Source: Desulfatirhabdium sp040755275
Lineage (GTDB): Bacteria; Desulfobacterota; Desulfobacteria; Desulfobacterales; Desulfatirhabdiaceae
DNA length: 27,171 bases
Assembly (NCBI GenBank): GCA_040755275.1
Contig: JBFMBE010000029.1
Span: 1 to 27,171, forward strand
Direction of reading: 5' to 3'
A model generated the notes under the pieces. That model saw only the letters and a program-made list of their open reading frames with translations, did not search any database and had not been told where the DNA came from. Position numbers and translations under genes: made by a program. Of this stretch, positions 15,877 to 24,578 are shown in pieces. Numbering within the stretch: the first letter of the stretch is position 1; every line of letters begins with the position of its first letter.

Positions 15877-17640
15877 TCAGAACAGACCGCTGACTTTTCC
15901 GGTCTCCACATCGACATCGATTCTGCGGAAGGCCGGGTTGGAGCTCGTTCCGGGCATGAGGCTGATGGTACCGGCACACGGACACAGGAACTTGGCACCG
16001 GAGTAAATGAGGACGTCCCGGATCGGCAGGATCCAGCCCTTCGGCACACCCTTCAGCGTCGGATCGTGGCTGAGGCTGAGATGGGTTTTCACCATCATGG
16101 TTGCGAAATCGGCGTATTTCGGATCGCTTTCGAGCATTTTCGCCTTGGCTTCGGCTTCGGGCGTCCAGCTGACGCCGTCTGCACCGTAGACTTCCTTGGC
16201 GATCAGGGCCACACGGTCACGCAGCTTCATTTCAAGCGGATAGAGGAATTTGAATTCATTGCCTTCGTTGCAGGCGTCAATGACGGCATCGGCCAATTCC
16301 AGAGCGCCATCACCACCCTTGGCCCAGTGTTCGGACTTGGCACAGCGGGCGCCTGCTGCTTCTGCAGCCTTGCGGACAACGGCGATTTCGGCTTCCGTAT
16401 CCGTATGGAAGCAGTTGATACAGACGACGGGGTTGATCCCGGCCTTGCGGATGGTGTTGATGTGGTGCACCATGTTGGCGCAGCCTTTTTCGACCAGTTC
16501 GATGTTTTCCTTCGTGTATTCTTCGGGCAGTGCGATACCTGCGACGACCCGGGGACCGCCGCCGTGCATCTTGAGGGCGCGGATCGTGGTGGTGAGAACC
16601 GAAACATGAGGCTTCAGCCCGCTGTAACGGCACTTGACGTTCCAGAATTTCTCGAATCCGATGTCTGCCGCAAACCCACTTTCGGTGACATGGTAGTCGA
16701 ACATCTTGAGGCCGATCCGGTCTGCGATGATGGAGGACTGACCGACTGCGATATTGGCGAATGGACCGGCATGGATCATACAGGGCTGATATTCTGCCGT
16801 GCTGAGCAAGGTGGGGTTGATGGTGTTCCGCATGAATGCGGTCATGGCGTTGCCGACTTCCAGATCGCCCGTGGTGACCGGCTTACCGGATTTGTCGAAT
16901 GCGACGGTGATTTCGTTCAGGCGTTTCTTCAAATCGGCGAGATCTCTGACGATGGACAGAATGGCCATGCATTCGGAGCCGACGGCGATTCCGAATTTCG
17001 ACTGCATGGTGTAGCCGTCGGTTCTTCCGCCCAAACCGATGACGATGTTTCGAAGCGCCTGGGCGCAAAAGTCGATGACCCAGCCCATTTCAACCCGGGT
17101 GGGGTCGATGTCGAGCCGACGCATTTTGGTCAGCCGGGCAAGCTGTTCGTCGTTGTAGTTCCGCTCATGCTGCATCCTAGCCGTAAGAGCGACCATTGCG
17201 AGGTTGTGGGCGTTCATGATGTCGTTGATGTCGCCCGTAAGCCCCAAGGAGAATTCCGTCATCGGTATGATGAGGGCGTTTCCACCACCTGCAGCGGTTC
17301 CCTTGACGTTCATCGTAGGACCACCGGAGGGCTGACGCAGTGCGCCGCCGACGTTCTTGCCCCGTTTGCCGAGACCTTCCATGAGACCGACGGATGTGGT
17401 GCTCTTGCCTTCGCCAAGGGGTGTCGGGGTGATGGCCGTTACTTCGATGTATTTGCCGTCCGGACGATTCTGAAGCCGATTGATGATTTTTAGAAAATCA
17501 AGCTTGGCCAGTCTTCCCATTGGAAGGACTTCGTCCTTCTCGAGACCGAGCTTTTCCCGCCACTGTTCCGGTGACGGCATGTTCACTTCAGCTGCCTCCG
17601 AAATCTGCCAGTCGGCCATTTTTACTGCATCATACGCCAT
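15877..17640 (-). CDS. fhs: Formate--tetrahydrofolate ligase
   Basis: 587-residue ATP-dependent enzyme making 10-formyl-THF from formate and THF, the entry to the methyl branch of the Wood-Ljungdahl pathway and a general one-carbon source. The P-loop PTPLGEGKST (72-81) is intact; GGALRQPSGGPTMNVKGTAAGGG and the DINDIMNAHNL segment are hallmark FTHFS sequences, and the C-terminus ends in the usual GLF. Length is slightly above the roughly 560 of many homologues. The ATG at 17640 has GGGAGG 7 nt upstream; an upstream in-frame extension has no support. It stands alone: no folD, metF or acs/cdh gene is in the window. A hairpin terminator follows. Confidence 0.97.
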   Translation of the reverse strand: MAYDAVKMADWQISEAAEVNMPSPEQWREKLGLEKDEVLPMGRLAKLDFLKIINRLQNRPDGKYIEVTAITPTPLGEGKSTTSVGLMEGLGKRGKNVGGALRQPSGGPTMNVKGTAAGGGNALIIPMTEFSLGLTGDINDIMNAHNLAMVALTARMQHERNYNDEQLARLTKMRRLDIDPTRVEMGWVIDFCAQALRNIVIGLGGRTDGYTMQSKFGIAVGSECMAILSIVRDLADLKKRLNEITVAFDKSGKPVTTGDLEVGNAMTAFMRNTINPTLLSTAEYQPCMIHAGPFANIAVGQSSIIADRIGLKMFDYHVTESGFAADIGFEKFWNVKCRYSGLKPHVSVLTTTIRALKMHGGGPRVVAGIALPEEYTKENIELVEKGCANMVHHINTIRKAGINPVVCINCFHTDTEAEIAVVRKAAEAAGARCAKSEHWAKGGDGALELADAVIDACNEGNEFKFLYPLEMKLRDRVALIAKEVYGADGVSWTPEAEAKAKMLESDPKYADFATMMVKTHLSLSHDPTLKGVPKGWILPIRDVLIYSGAKFLCPCAGTISLMPGTSSNPAFRRIDVDVETGKVSGLF

Positions 17641-17707
17641 ACGAATACCTCCCATTGCAATGAAGTTTGTTGACTCCGGGCCATGTTGGGATGCCCGCTC
17701 CGCCCTT

Positions 17708-17734
17708 GTCCACCGCCAGTCTCCGCTTGTGGAC
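17708..17734 (-). promoter_or_regulatory. Small hairpin in fhs leader
   Basis: GTCCAC (17708-17713) and GTGGAC (17729-17734) are inverted around a 15-nt spacer, about 70-95 nt upstream of the fhs start. It would form in the leader RNA if transcription starts further upstream. Function is unknown. Confidence 0.3.
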
Positions 17735-17822
17735 GACAAACCACGATATCCGTTCGAATGCCCGCCGTGGAAACCAAGAAACCACCGCCTGTTTCACCCG
17801 CAACGGTCCAAAATCAATTGTC

Positions 17823-17850
17823 CTTATCATGAACCAGTAGTACTCTGCAA
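17823..17850 (-). promoter_or_regulatory. Candidate sigma-70 promoter for fhs
   Basis: On the minus strand, TTGCAG (17850-17845) and GATAAG (17828-17823) are separated by 16 bp, giving 4 of 6 matches to each consensus hexamer. It would give a leader of about 180 nt. Weak evidence. Confidence 0.3.
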
Positions 17851-17959
17851 GTGCAATGTTTGTAAGAGCTGACGCCAGAAGTCAAGGAACGAGCGTTGCG
17901 AGGTCGAACGGACAGCCAGATGGAAATGGAGGTTTGTTGGGTTGCAACAGAATGTTTTT

Positions 17960-18003
17960 GGATGGCCTCATAAAAAGTTGTCACTACCCCGCGACCTTGT
18001 CGA
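17960..18003 (+). repeat. Decayed hairpin repeat remnant, copy G (subfamily I-like)
   Basis: GGATGGCCTCATAAAAAGTT matches the left terminal arm of copy E at 18 of 20 positions and is followed directly by GTCACTACCCCGCGACC, resembling the right outer arm GTCACCCCGCGACTCG. The stem interior and right terminus are missing, consistent with an internal deletion. Confidence 0.55.
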
Positions 18004-18118
18004 TTGCCGCGCCTGAACATGGCAGGACATATCCCTTTTGATGCGCTTGCAAAAAGGCGCCCCCCACTTCCCTTCCGACTTCTGGATCCCGCCCCCATTT
18101 TTTCACGATAATTTCTTC

Positions 18119-18147
18119 TTGATAAAACTTTAAAAATAAAATATGTT
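18119..18147 (+). promoter_or_regulatory. Promoter of the tetR-family gene
   Basis: TTGATA (18119-18124) and TATGTT (18142-18147) are separated by exactly 17 bp in a very A/T-rich stretch, 36 bp before the start codon. The -10 hexamer lies inside the palindrome at 18140-18170. Confidence 0.55.
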
Positions 18148-18170
18148 TTATATTATGAATAAACCATATT
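18140..18170. promoter_or_regulatory. Palindromic operator-like site over the tetR promoter
   Basis: AATATGTTTTATA (18140-18152) and AATAAACCATATT (18158-18170) are inverted with 11 of 13 positions matching around a 5-bp centre. The site covers the -10 region and ends 12 bp before the start codon, a typical position for TetR autorepression. No second copy was seen elsewhere in the window. Confidence 0.6.
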
Positions 18171-18182
18171 CAGAGGTGATAC

Positions 18183-18830
18183 ATGGGCATTCAGGAACGC
18201 AAGGAACGCGAAAAAGAGCGCCGTAGACAACAGATCATCGTAGCTGCCAAGCGGGTGTTTTCCGAAAAAGGATTCAACAAGTCCACCATGGAAGACATTG
18301 CCAGCGAGGCCGAACTCAGCCCCGGAACACTGTATCTCTATTTCAAGAACAAGGAGGAGCTCTACGCTTCCCTTTCGCTTCGAATCCTGCAGTTTCTTCA
18401 TATCCGGGTCGAGCATGTCAATAACGAAACGGGGCTAACACCGGAACAGAAGTTGGATCAGCTGATCGAGGCCATGTATGATGTCTATGCCTTTGATCCA
18501 TTGATCATCATCAACATGTTCCACCTGCAGTCTTCAGAAACCCTGAAAAACCTCTCGGAGGGGCTCCTTTCTCAGATCGAGGAACTTTCCCGCAAGTCGA
18601 TCGGAGCCATATCGAAGGTATTCGAGGAGGGCATCCGGAAAGGAGTGTTCATCGACAAGCATCCCGTGGCCTTGTCGGACATTTTCTGGGCGTTGTTTTC
18701 CGGGGTGGTGCTGTGGGAAGCCAGCAAGAAAATCATGGACGACAAGAAGGACTACCTCAAACCGACCCTCGATATCGCATTCGAACTATTCAAACGTGGC
18801 GTCAAGAAAACTCAGGAAGAAAAGTCCTGA
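18183..18830 (+). CDS. TetR/AcrR-family transcriptional regulator
   Basis: 215 residues. The N-terminal helix-turn-helix domain (about 15-62) has the family pattern: IIVAAKRVFSEKGFNKSTMEDIA, then AELSPGTLYLYFKNKEELY. The C-terminal all-helical ligand domain (about 70-200) is divergent, so the effector cannot be named. GAGGTGA lies just upstream of the ATG, and a palindrome covers the promoter, so autoregulation is likely. It points away from fhs and converges with the HgdB-like gene. The RND pump operon lies about 1.3 kb beyond its 3' end on the other strand and is a possible target by analogy with AcrR, but no matching operator was found there. Confidence 0.92.
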   Translation: MGIQERKEREKERRRQQIIVAAKRVFSEKGFNKSTMEDIASEAELSPGTLYLYFKNKEELYASLSLRILQFLHIRVEHVNNETGLTPEQKLDQLIEAMYDVYAFDPLIIINMFHLQSSETLKNLSEGLLSQIEELSRKSIGAISKVFEEGIRKGVFIDKHPVALSDIFWALFSGVVLWEASKKIMDDKKDYLKPTLDIAFELFKRGVKKTQEEKS

Positions 18831-18937
18831 ATTCGGCACAAACGCCTTTCATCGATCCCGTCGGGCGGCTCTCGGCTTGCAGTATCCCATGATCAGCCGC
18901 CCATCCCCTTTTCCTCAAACGACGACCGCCTGCTTCA

Positions 18938-20068
18938 TCATCCGCTCAACGTCTCCAAGAACGCCTGGATCCGTGTGGCTACCTGCCCTTCTCCGATCAT
19001 GCCTTCGTCGATTTCGATGCGTAGGCTGGGGATTCCGGCTCTATCCAATTTGGCCTTGATATCCGGATAATCGAAGCCGTGGGGATCGCAGAACTTGAGG
19101 TGTACGAACACCACTCCTGCCGCACCGAATTCCCTGACCAAATCCTTTAAGTGATCGCTTCGTGCATCGAGTCCCCGATGCTTCGCAGGACAAGGAACAC
19201 GCTCCAGATACCATGCGGCCAGATTGGCCATCATGTCGCCGCTTTCTTCGACAGCCCCACCCATGTTCCGCATGCCGGTACAGGAATCGTCTGCAACCAC
19301 ACATCCGCCTGCATCCTCGACGATCCGATACAGATCCGAAAAAGCGCACTGACTTCCGGACACGACAACCGCCCTTCGATCGGACGTCCTGGCACTCGGT
19401 TCAGCAACCGCTCGTTCCCGAATCCAGGTATCCAGTCGCTCGAGTAACATTTCCGGATCCAGCACCCAAGCCGCCTTCAAAACGTCTGCGATTTCCTCAC
19501 CGAAAGCTCTGATCCTGCCTTCATTTCGCCCCTTCACGACAGTCCGCAACCGCTTTCGAATCCGGTTGTAGAGCACCGTAGCCTTCCGCAGCCGTTCCTC
19601 GTCCAGGGTTCCTCCAACATGGCCGCTGAGGGTAGCCGCAAAACTTCGGAAAAGGCTTTCCGTATAGGAACGGGCTGCCGGTGTCGTCAGCACGGCAGGT
19701 AGATCGACATCGATATGTTTACCAGGCAACCGGTTCACCCGCCAGATATCCGAAAGCCGCTGCATCGTGTCGCAGGTGTGGGGGAAAACCATCACGTCGA
19801 GAAAATCGAGCCTGCCGCTCAGGGCATCATCGAGAATCCCCTTGGCGAAGCCGCAACAATACGGCTGCAGATGCCGATCCGAAAGGTTCGACCCAGCGCC
19901 GCTACGCATCGGAATACGGAACGGCAGGGCACCTGCGGCATGGATGATCTCCACCGGGGCATAGGTACAGGCGTATCCGACAATCGCCCGACCGGTTGAA
20001 GATGCATGAGCCACCCCCTCTTCGAGAGGATCGGCAGCGACTCGGGAAAAGAATTCTTCCGATTTCAC
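18938..20068 (-). CDS. 2-hydroxyacyl-CoA dehydratase subunit D-like protein (HgdB/BcrB family, orphan)
   Basis: 376 residues. Family features: GYACTYAPVEIIHAAGALPF (31-50, Cys34), HLQPYCCGFAKGILDDAL (66-83, Cys71/Cys72), VFPHTCDTMQRLSDIW (94-109, Cys99), later SGSQCAFSDLY and the C-terminal VFVHLKFCDPHGFDYP. Such subunits bind [4Fe-4S] clusters in reductases/dehydratases that use low-potential electrons to activate acyl-CoAs. The usual partner subunit and ATP-dependent activase are absent, so it may act like single-subunit YjiM-type members. The start is GTG at 20068 with AAGGTG 5 nt upstream; the ATG 2 nt earlier is out of frame. It lies 74 bp after the RND gene on the same strand and may be read with it. 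Confidence 0.88.
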   Translation of the reverse strand: MKSEEFFSRVAADPLEEGVAHASSTGRAIVGYACTYAPVEIIHAAGALPFRIPMRSGAGSNLSDRHLQPYCCGFAKGILDDALSGRLDFLDVMVFPHTCDTMQRLSDIWRVNRLPGKHIDVDLPAVLTTPAARSYTESLFRSFAATLSGHVGGTLDEERLRKATVLYNRIRKRLRTVVKGRNEGRIRAFGEEIADVLKAAWVLDPEMLLERLDTWIRERAVAEPSARTSDRRAVVVSGSQCAFSDLYRIVEDAGGCVVADDSCTGMRNMGGAVEESGDMMANLAAWYLERVPCPAKHRGLDARSDHLKDLVREFGAAGVVFVHLKFCDPHGFDYPDIKAKLDRAGIPSLRIEIDEGMIGEGQVATRIQAFLETLSG

Positions 20069-20116
20069 ATGGTCACCTTAGGTTATCCGGACACGATTCG
20101 GCCATCGACAGGCGAT

Positions 20117-20146
20117 GCTGAGCAAAATTCCCCCCCTGCGGGTCAA
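20117..20146 (+). repeat. Solo right-arm remnant of subfamily II repeat
   Basis: GCTGAGCAAAATTC followed by CCTGCGGGTCAA matches the right outer arm of copies B and C, with part of the intervening CACCCGCC lost. It contains the stop codon of the RND gene (20143-20145 on the minus strand). Confidence 0.6.
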
Positions 20147-23100
20147 GAGTTCGTGACGTGTGGCGTTTCGGGCAAGGGATGGTGAAGATGCTGGATTTCC
20201 CATCGTTTGTCAAGATAGTACAGAATCGGCACCGTCATCCGGCTGAAGAGAAGAGACGCCACTTCTCCGGCCATCAGCGAAATCGCAAGACCCTGGAAAA
20301 TCGGATCGAAGAGGATGACCGAAGCGCCCACGACAACGGCTGCAGCGGTCAGCATCATCGGCCGGAACCGCACGGCACCCGCATCCACGACGGCATCGGC
20401 CAGCGGCATTCCCTCCCGGATCCTGAGCTCGATAAAATCGACGAGGATGATCGAGTTTCGAACGACAATCCCTGCCCCTGCGATGAAACCGATCATCGAT
20501 GTCGCCGTAAAGAAGGCCCCCATGGCTGCATGGGCGGGCAAAATGCCGATCAGGGAAAAGGGAATGGCCATCATGATGACCACCGGTGTCGAAAACGATT
20601 GAAACCATCCAACCACGAGAACAAAGATGATGACGAGTACCACCCCGAAGGCGATGCCGAGATCCCGGAAAACCTCATAGGTGATGTGCCACTCCCCGTC
20701 CCATTTCATTGCGAAGCGCCGATCCGTCTGCGGCAGGGAGGCGGTCAACTGCTCGATGCGATACCCTTCCGGAAGCACGATGGCTTCAATCTTGCGCTGC
20801 ATTTCGAGGATGGCATAGACGGGACTTTCCTTTTCCCCAGCCACATCCCCGATCACATAGACGACGGGCATGAGGTTCTTGTGGTAGATGCTCGTGTCGT
20901 TGGCGGTCTCCCGTACCCGGACCAGGGTCGAAAGCGGCACCATCTTTCCGGAAGGCGAAGCCAGTTGAACCTCGGTCAGGCGATCGATCCCAGCCCGCCG
21001 ATCCAGAGGCAGTCGCACGACAATCGGCATATCTTCCTTTTCGGCCGGATCATGGATCAATCCGATTCGTTTTCCGGACAGGGCTGTCTGCAGGGTGTCA
21101 GCAATGACGGCCGTCGGTATCCCGCTCAGGGTCGCCTTTTCCCGGTCCACTTCGACGATCATCCGCTGTTGGAACTCTTCCATGTACCAGTCGATATCCA
21201 CCACACCCGCCGTATTTCGAAAAATATCCCGGATCTGTCTGGCGATTTCCTTCTGACGATCATAATCCGGACCGTATACCTCGGCCACCAGTGTGGACAA
21301 CACCGGTGGGCCCGGGGGAACCTCGGCCACCTTGATACGCGCACCGTATCGCCTGGCGATCTTCTCGAGCGGGCCCCGCACCCGTTTGGCGATCTCGTGG
21401 CTTTGCCGGCTGCGTCTGTCTTTGGACGCAAGATTCACTTGGATGTCGGCCATCTTCGGTCCCTGCCTCAAGTAGTAATGACGTACGAGACCATTGAAGT
21501 TGAAGGGGCCTGCCGTTCCGATATAGACTTGATAATGTGTGACCTCGTTCACGGTCTGAAGGTATTCCCCCATCTCAAGGGCTGCGGATGCGGTTTCCTC
21601 CAGTGTGGCCGTATCCGGCATATCGATGATGACCTGAAACTCGCTCTTGTTATCGAAGGGAAGCATCTTGACCTTCACCCATCCAATGCCGATCAGGGCA
21701 CAGGAAGCAAGCAGCAACACGAGAACCAACACCAGAAACATCCATCGCCACCCGGCATGATGGATGAGCGGATTCATGATCCTTCGATAGAGGCGGGTCG
21801 TCCAGTCCTCGGTTTCGGCGTGGCCGTCCGTTCCGTGAGGACCATGCGCCGGTATGAGGCGCTGGGCGGCCCAGGGCGTGACGATGAAGGCGACGAGAAG
21901 CGAAAACACCATCGCAGCCGATGCCCCGACTGGAATCGGACGCATGTAGGGCCCCATCAGCCCACCGACGAAGGCCATCGGCAAAATGGCCGCAATGACT
22001 GTCAAGGTGGCAAGGATGGTCGGATTGCCGACCTCGTCCACAGCCTCGATGGCAACGGCAAGTCGGTTTCTGCCCTGGTTTTCCGGAAGCCGGAAATGCC
22101 GGACCATGTTTTCGACGACGACGATGGCATCATCGACCAGGATACCGATCGAAAAGATCAGGGCAAAGAGGGTGATCCGGTTCAGGGTGTATCCATAAAG
22201 ATAAAAAACGGTCAGGGTCAGCGCCAGGGTTACGGGAATGGCCAGTGCCACGACTCCCGATTCCCGATGACCGAGGGTGAACCAGATCAGTACGGTCACG
22301 GAAACGATCGCGATCATCATGTGGTAGAGAAGTTCGTCGGATTTCTCCTTGGCCGTTTCACCGTAGTTGCGACTGACGGTCATGTGGACATCGTTCGGGA
22401 TGAGGTTTCCCCGGACTTGTTCGATTCGGTTCAAGACCCGATGGGCAATGGCTGTTGCGTTGGTTCCCTTGCGTTTGGCGACTGTCAGCGTGACCGCCGG
22501 ATAAACGCCCGACGTTTTCGCCTGAATGGCGGCCCCTGGATGTTCTGCGACAGGTCCTTCCCCATAAAAGACGTATTGATCGGGCTCCTCCGGGCCGTCG
22601 AAAATGGATGCGACATCCCGCAGATAGACTGGCTTTCCCTGATGAACGGCGACGACGACGGACTGCACATCTTCGACTGTTTTCAGAAATCCGCCCGTAT
22701 GCACCAGAATTTGGCCGGATGCGGACGGATAGGATCCGGCATCCATCTCCTGATTGGTGGCACACACCATCGTCACGAGCTGCTTGATATCGATGCCGTA
22801 AGCCGCAAGCTTCACCGGGTCGGGTTCGATCCGCATCTGCCTGCGGGTTCCACCGATCAGCGTCGTCAGGGAAACATCGTTTTCCTGCTTGACGATGGTT
22901 TCCACTTCCGCAGCCACCCGACGCAGCTGGTAATGGTCGGCCTGCTCGGACCAGAAAGTCAGGGCCAGGATCGGAACGTCGTCGATGTATCGGGGTTTGA
23001 CGAGCGGTGGGCTGACGTTGCAGGGAATCCGGTCCATGTTGGCCATCAGTTTCGACTGAAGCCGTACGATGGATTTTTCCTCATCCTGCCCCACATAGAA

Positions 23101-23403
23101 GCGCACGACAGCCATGGACATCCCCGGACTCGATGTCGAATAGATGTATTCCACACCGGGAACTTCCCACAGCAGCTTTTCCATCGGCCGGGTCACCCGC
23201 TCCTCCACTTCCCTGGAGCTTGCGCCCGGCATGCTGACGAACACATCGATCATGGGAACGATGATCTGCGGCTCTTCCTCACGGGGCAGGGCGATCACCG
23301 CGGCGATGCCGAGCAGGATCGATGCGATCATGATGAGCGGGGTGAGCTTGGAGTGAATGAACGCTCCGGCCAGAGAGCCGGCGATGCCTTTGCGCGTGCT
23401 CAT
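20143..23403 (-). CDS. RND-family efflux transporter permease
   Basis: 1086-residue inner-membrane proton-driven pump. TM1 lies near residues 20-40 and ends with ALPREEEPQI. A large periplasmic porter domain follows (about 45-355). The TM2-TM6 block includes the proton-relay motif GILVDDAIVVVEN with Asp424/Asp425, followed by LPMAFVGGLMGPYMRPIPVGAS. A second porter half and a final TM bundle (FGVVLVIIFVLVVGW, IGFIAGAGIVVRNSIILVDF) complete the duplicated RND fold. The PREEEP segment separates it from typical AcrB (HAE-1) and CusA (HME) types; cargo is unknown. Its ATG overlaps the stop of the membrane-fusion gene (ATGA). The stop codon lies in a repeat remnant. Confidence 0.95.
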   Translation of the reverse strand: MSTRKGIAGSLAGAFIHSKLTPLIMIASILLGIAAVIALPREEEPQIIVPMIDVFVSMPGASSREVEERVTRPMEKLLWEVPGVEYIYSTSSPGMSMAVVRFYVGQDEEKSIVRLQSKLMANMDRIPCNVSPPLVKPRYIDDVPILALTFWSEQADHYQLRRVAAEVETIVKQENDVSLTTLIGGTRRQMRIEPDPVKLAAYGIDIKQLVTMVCATNQEMDAGSYPSASGQILVHTGGFLKTVEDVQSVVVAVHQGKPVYLRDVASIFDGPEEPDQYVFYGEGPVAEHPGAAIQAKTSGVYPAVTLTVAKRKGTNATAIAHRVLNRIEQVRGNLIPNDVHMTVSRNYGETAKEKSDELLYHMMIAIVSVTVLIWFTLGHRESGVVALAIPVTLALTLTVFYLYGYTLNRITLFALIFSIGILVDDAIVVVENMVRHFRLPENQGRNRLAVAIEAVDEVGNPTILATLTVIAAILPMAFVGGLMGPYMRPIPVGASAAMVFSLLVAFIVTPWAAQRLIPAHGPHGTDGHAETEDWTTRLYRRIMNPLIHHAGWRWMFLVLVLVLLLASCALIGIGWVKVKMLPFDNKSEFQVIIDMPDTATLEETASAALEMGEYLQTVNEVTHYQVYIGTAGPFNFNGLVRHYYLRQGPKMADIQVNLASKDRRSRQSHEIAKRVRGPLEKIARRYGARIKVAEVPPGPPVLSTLVAEVYGPDYDRQKEIARQIRDIFRNTAGVVDIDWYMEEFQQRMIVEVDREKATLSGIPTAVIADTLQTALSGKRIGLIHDPAEKEDMPIVVRLPLDRRAGIDRLTEVQLASPSGKMVPLSTLVRVRETANDTSIYHKNLMPVVYVIGDVAGEKESPVYAILEMQRKIEAIVLPEGYRIEQLTASLPQTDRRFAMKWDGEWHITYEVFRDLGIAFGVVLVIIFVLVVGWFQSFSTPVVIMMAIPFSLIGILPAHAAMGAFFTATSMIGFIAGAGIVVRNSIILVDFIELRIREGMPLADAVVDAGAVRFRPMMLTAAAVVVGASVILFDPIFQGLAISLMAGEVASLLFSRMTVPILYYLDKRWEIQHLHHPLPETPHVTNS

Positions 23404-24578
23404 GACAGACCCTCCACCAGCGCTCCATCGACGATCTGGGCGTTGGGTTCCCGGATATACCGATCCCCAGGCTTCAATCCCGATAGAATTTCGACATCCG
23501 ATCCTTCGACAGCTCCGGTTCGAACCAAGCGGAAGCGCGCCTTTCGCTCCGGATCGATCCAGTACACCCCGGTCAACTGCCCTCGCTTGATCAACGCGTT
23601 ATGTGGAATCATCAGACGCTCGGACTTTCCGATTTCAAGCCTGCCCCTTGCATATTGCCCTTCCTGAAGCCCCGCAACCGCCGGAATGTCGATCTGAGCG
23701 ATGAACGAACGGCTAGCCGGATCCGAAAAGGGAACGATGGTCATCACCCGACCGGTGATCTGCGGCTGAGACAGGGCCGGAATGGTCAGCATCACGGAGA
23801 GACCGGGTTTGACAAGAGGGGTGAGATGTTCGGGCAGGGTCAAGTCCACCCGATGTCCGGAAACCGCCCGTATGGCGAGAAGCGGCGAGCCGGGTGCCGC
23901 AAGACTCCCCGGATCCACGAACCGCTGGGTAACCACCCCTTCATACGGAGCGGTGATGTGGCTGTCGCTGTCCATCACCCGGGATGCCGCAACCGCCGCT
24001 TCGGCCTGCCGGACTTTTTCGGCGACGGCTTCGACCATGGCCTTTGCCTGATTCAGGCCGGCTTCCGCCTGTCGATAGCGTGCAGCCACTTCGTCAAATT
24101 CCTGCCTGCTGGCGGACTCGTTCTTCATCAGGTTCACGTATCGATCGTAGGTGGCCTTGGCCAATTCCGCCATCGATGCTGCGCTGTCCCGGGCCGCAAT
24201 GGCGGCTTCATGGGCTTTCCTGGCCTCTGCCAGTCCCGCTTCGGCCTGTTTGCGCTGGGCGGATACGGTCCTGGGGTCGATTTCCATAAGAAGTTGTCCT
24301 TCGGTCACCCGATCGCTTTCCCGGACATGAACGGCGGTCACCGTTCCCATGATTTTTGCGGAAAGAACGGCCTTCGTCCGTGCCGTCACCGTGCCGACAG
24401 CTTCATGGACCACAGCCTGAGCGGACAGTTCGGCCACGGCCGTCGACGCTCTGACGGCTGTGGCGGATGCGGCACCTTTGTTTCCGGGCTGGATCTTTTC
24501 ACCGCAGCCCAACAAGACAAAGATCAAAGCGAGCGAAAAAAACGCCTTTGAAATGGAGTTTCCCGATTTCCCATTCAT
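23400..24578 (-). CDS. RND efflux periplasmic adaptor (membrane-fusion lipoprotein, HlyD/AcrA family)
   Basis: 392 residues. A lipoprotein signal peptide with lipobox LLGC (Cys25) anchors it to the inner membrane. Then come a barrel-sandwich hybrid half (AVLSAKIMGTVTAVHVRESDRVTEGQ region), a long alpha-helical hairpin rich in Ala/Glu/Gln (about 110-200), the second lipoyl half (ITAPYEGVVTQRFVDPGSLA), a beta-barrel domain and a membrane-proximal domain ending LKPGDRYI. It bridges the RND pump to TolC. Both ends overlap neighbours by 4 bp (ATGA), so the three genes form one tightly coupled operon. Confidence 0.95.
   Translation of the reverse strand: MNGKSGNSISKAFFSLALIFVLLGCGEKIQPGNKGAASATAVRASTAVAELSAQAVVHEAVGTVTARTKAVLSAKIMGTVTAVHVRESDRVTEGQLLMEIDPRTVSAQRKQAEAGLAEARKAHEAAIAARDSAASMAELAKATYDRYVNLMKNESASRQEFDEVAARYRQAEAGLNQAKAMVEAVAEKVRQAEAAVAASRVMDSDSHITAPYEGVVTQRFVDPGSLAAPGSPLLAIRAVSGHRVDLTLPEHLTPLVKPGLSVMLTIPALSQPQITGRVMTIVPFSDPASRSFIAQIDIPAVAGLQEGQYARGRLEIGKSERLMIPHNALIKRGQLTGVYWIDPERKARFRLVRTGAVEGSDVEILSGLKPGDRYIREPNAQIVDGALVEGLS

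Larger units (their letters stand above)
17641..17959. other. Long fhs leader region without a gene
   Basis: About 320 bp upstream of fhs without a credible open frame. It contains the GTCCAC/GTGGAC inverted repeat and a candidate promoter, listed separately. No match to the THF riboswitch consensus was recognised. Confidence 0.5.

Noticed and set aside
15817..17493. Long plus-strand open frame opposite fhs
   Set aside because: Antisense to a clear fhs with intact motifs; no family features of its own.
17641..17850. THF or other riboswitch before fhs
   Set aside because: A hairpin is present, but I could not match any known riboswitch core.
18862..18901. Terminator after the tetR gene (GGGCGGCT and AGCCGCCC)
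   Set aside because: The 8-bp stem has a large loop (about 24 nt) and no proper U-tract directly after it.
20158..23667. Very long open frame (over 1100 codons) on the plus strand opposite the RND and adaptor genes
   Set aside because: It runs antisense through two well-supported genes, has no ribosome-binding site or recognisable domain, and its His/Asp/Arg-rich composition is that of a codon-bias shadow.
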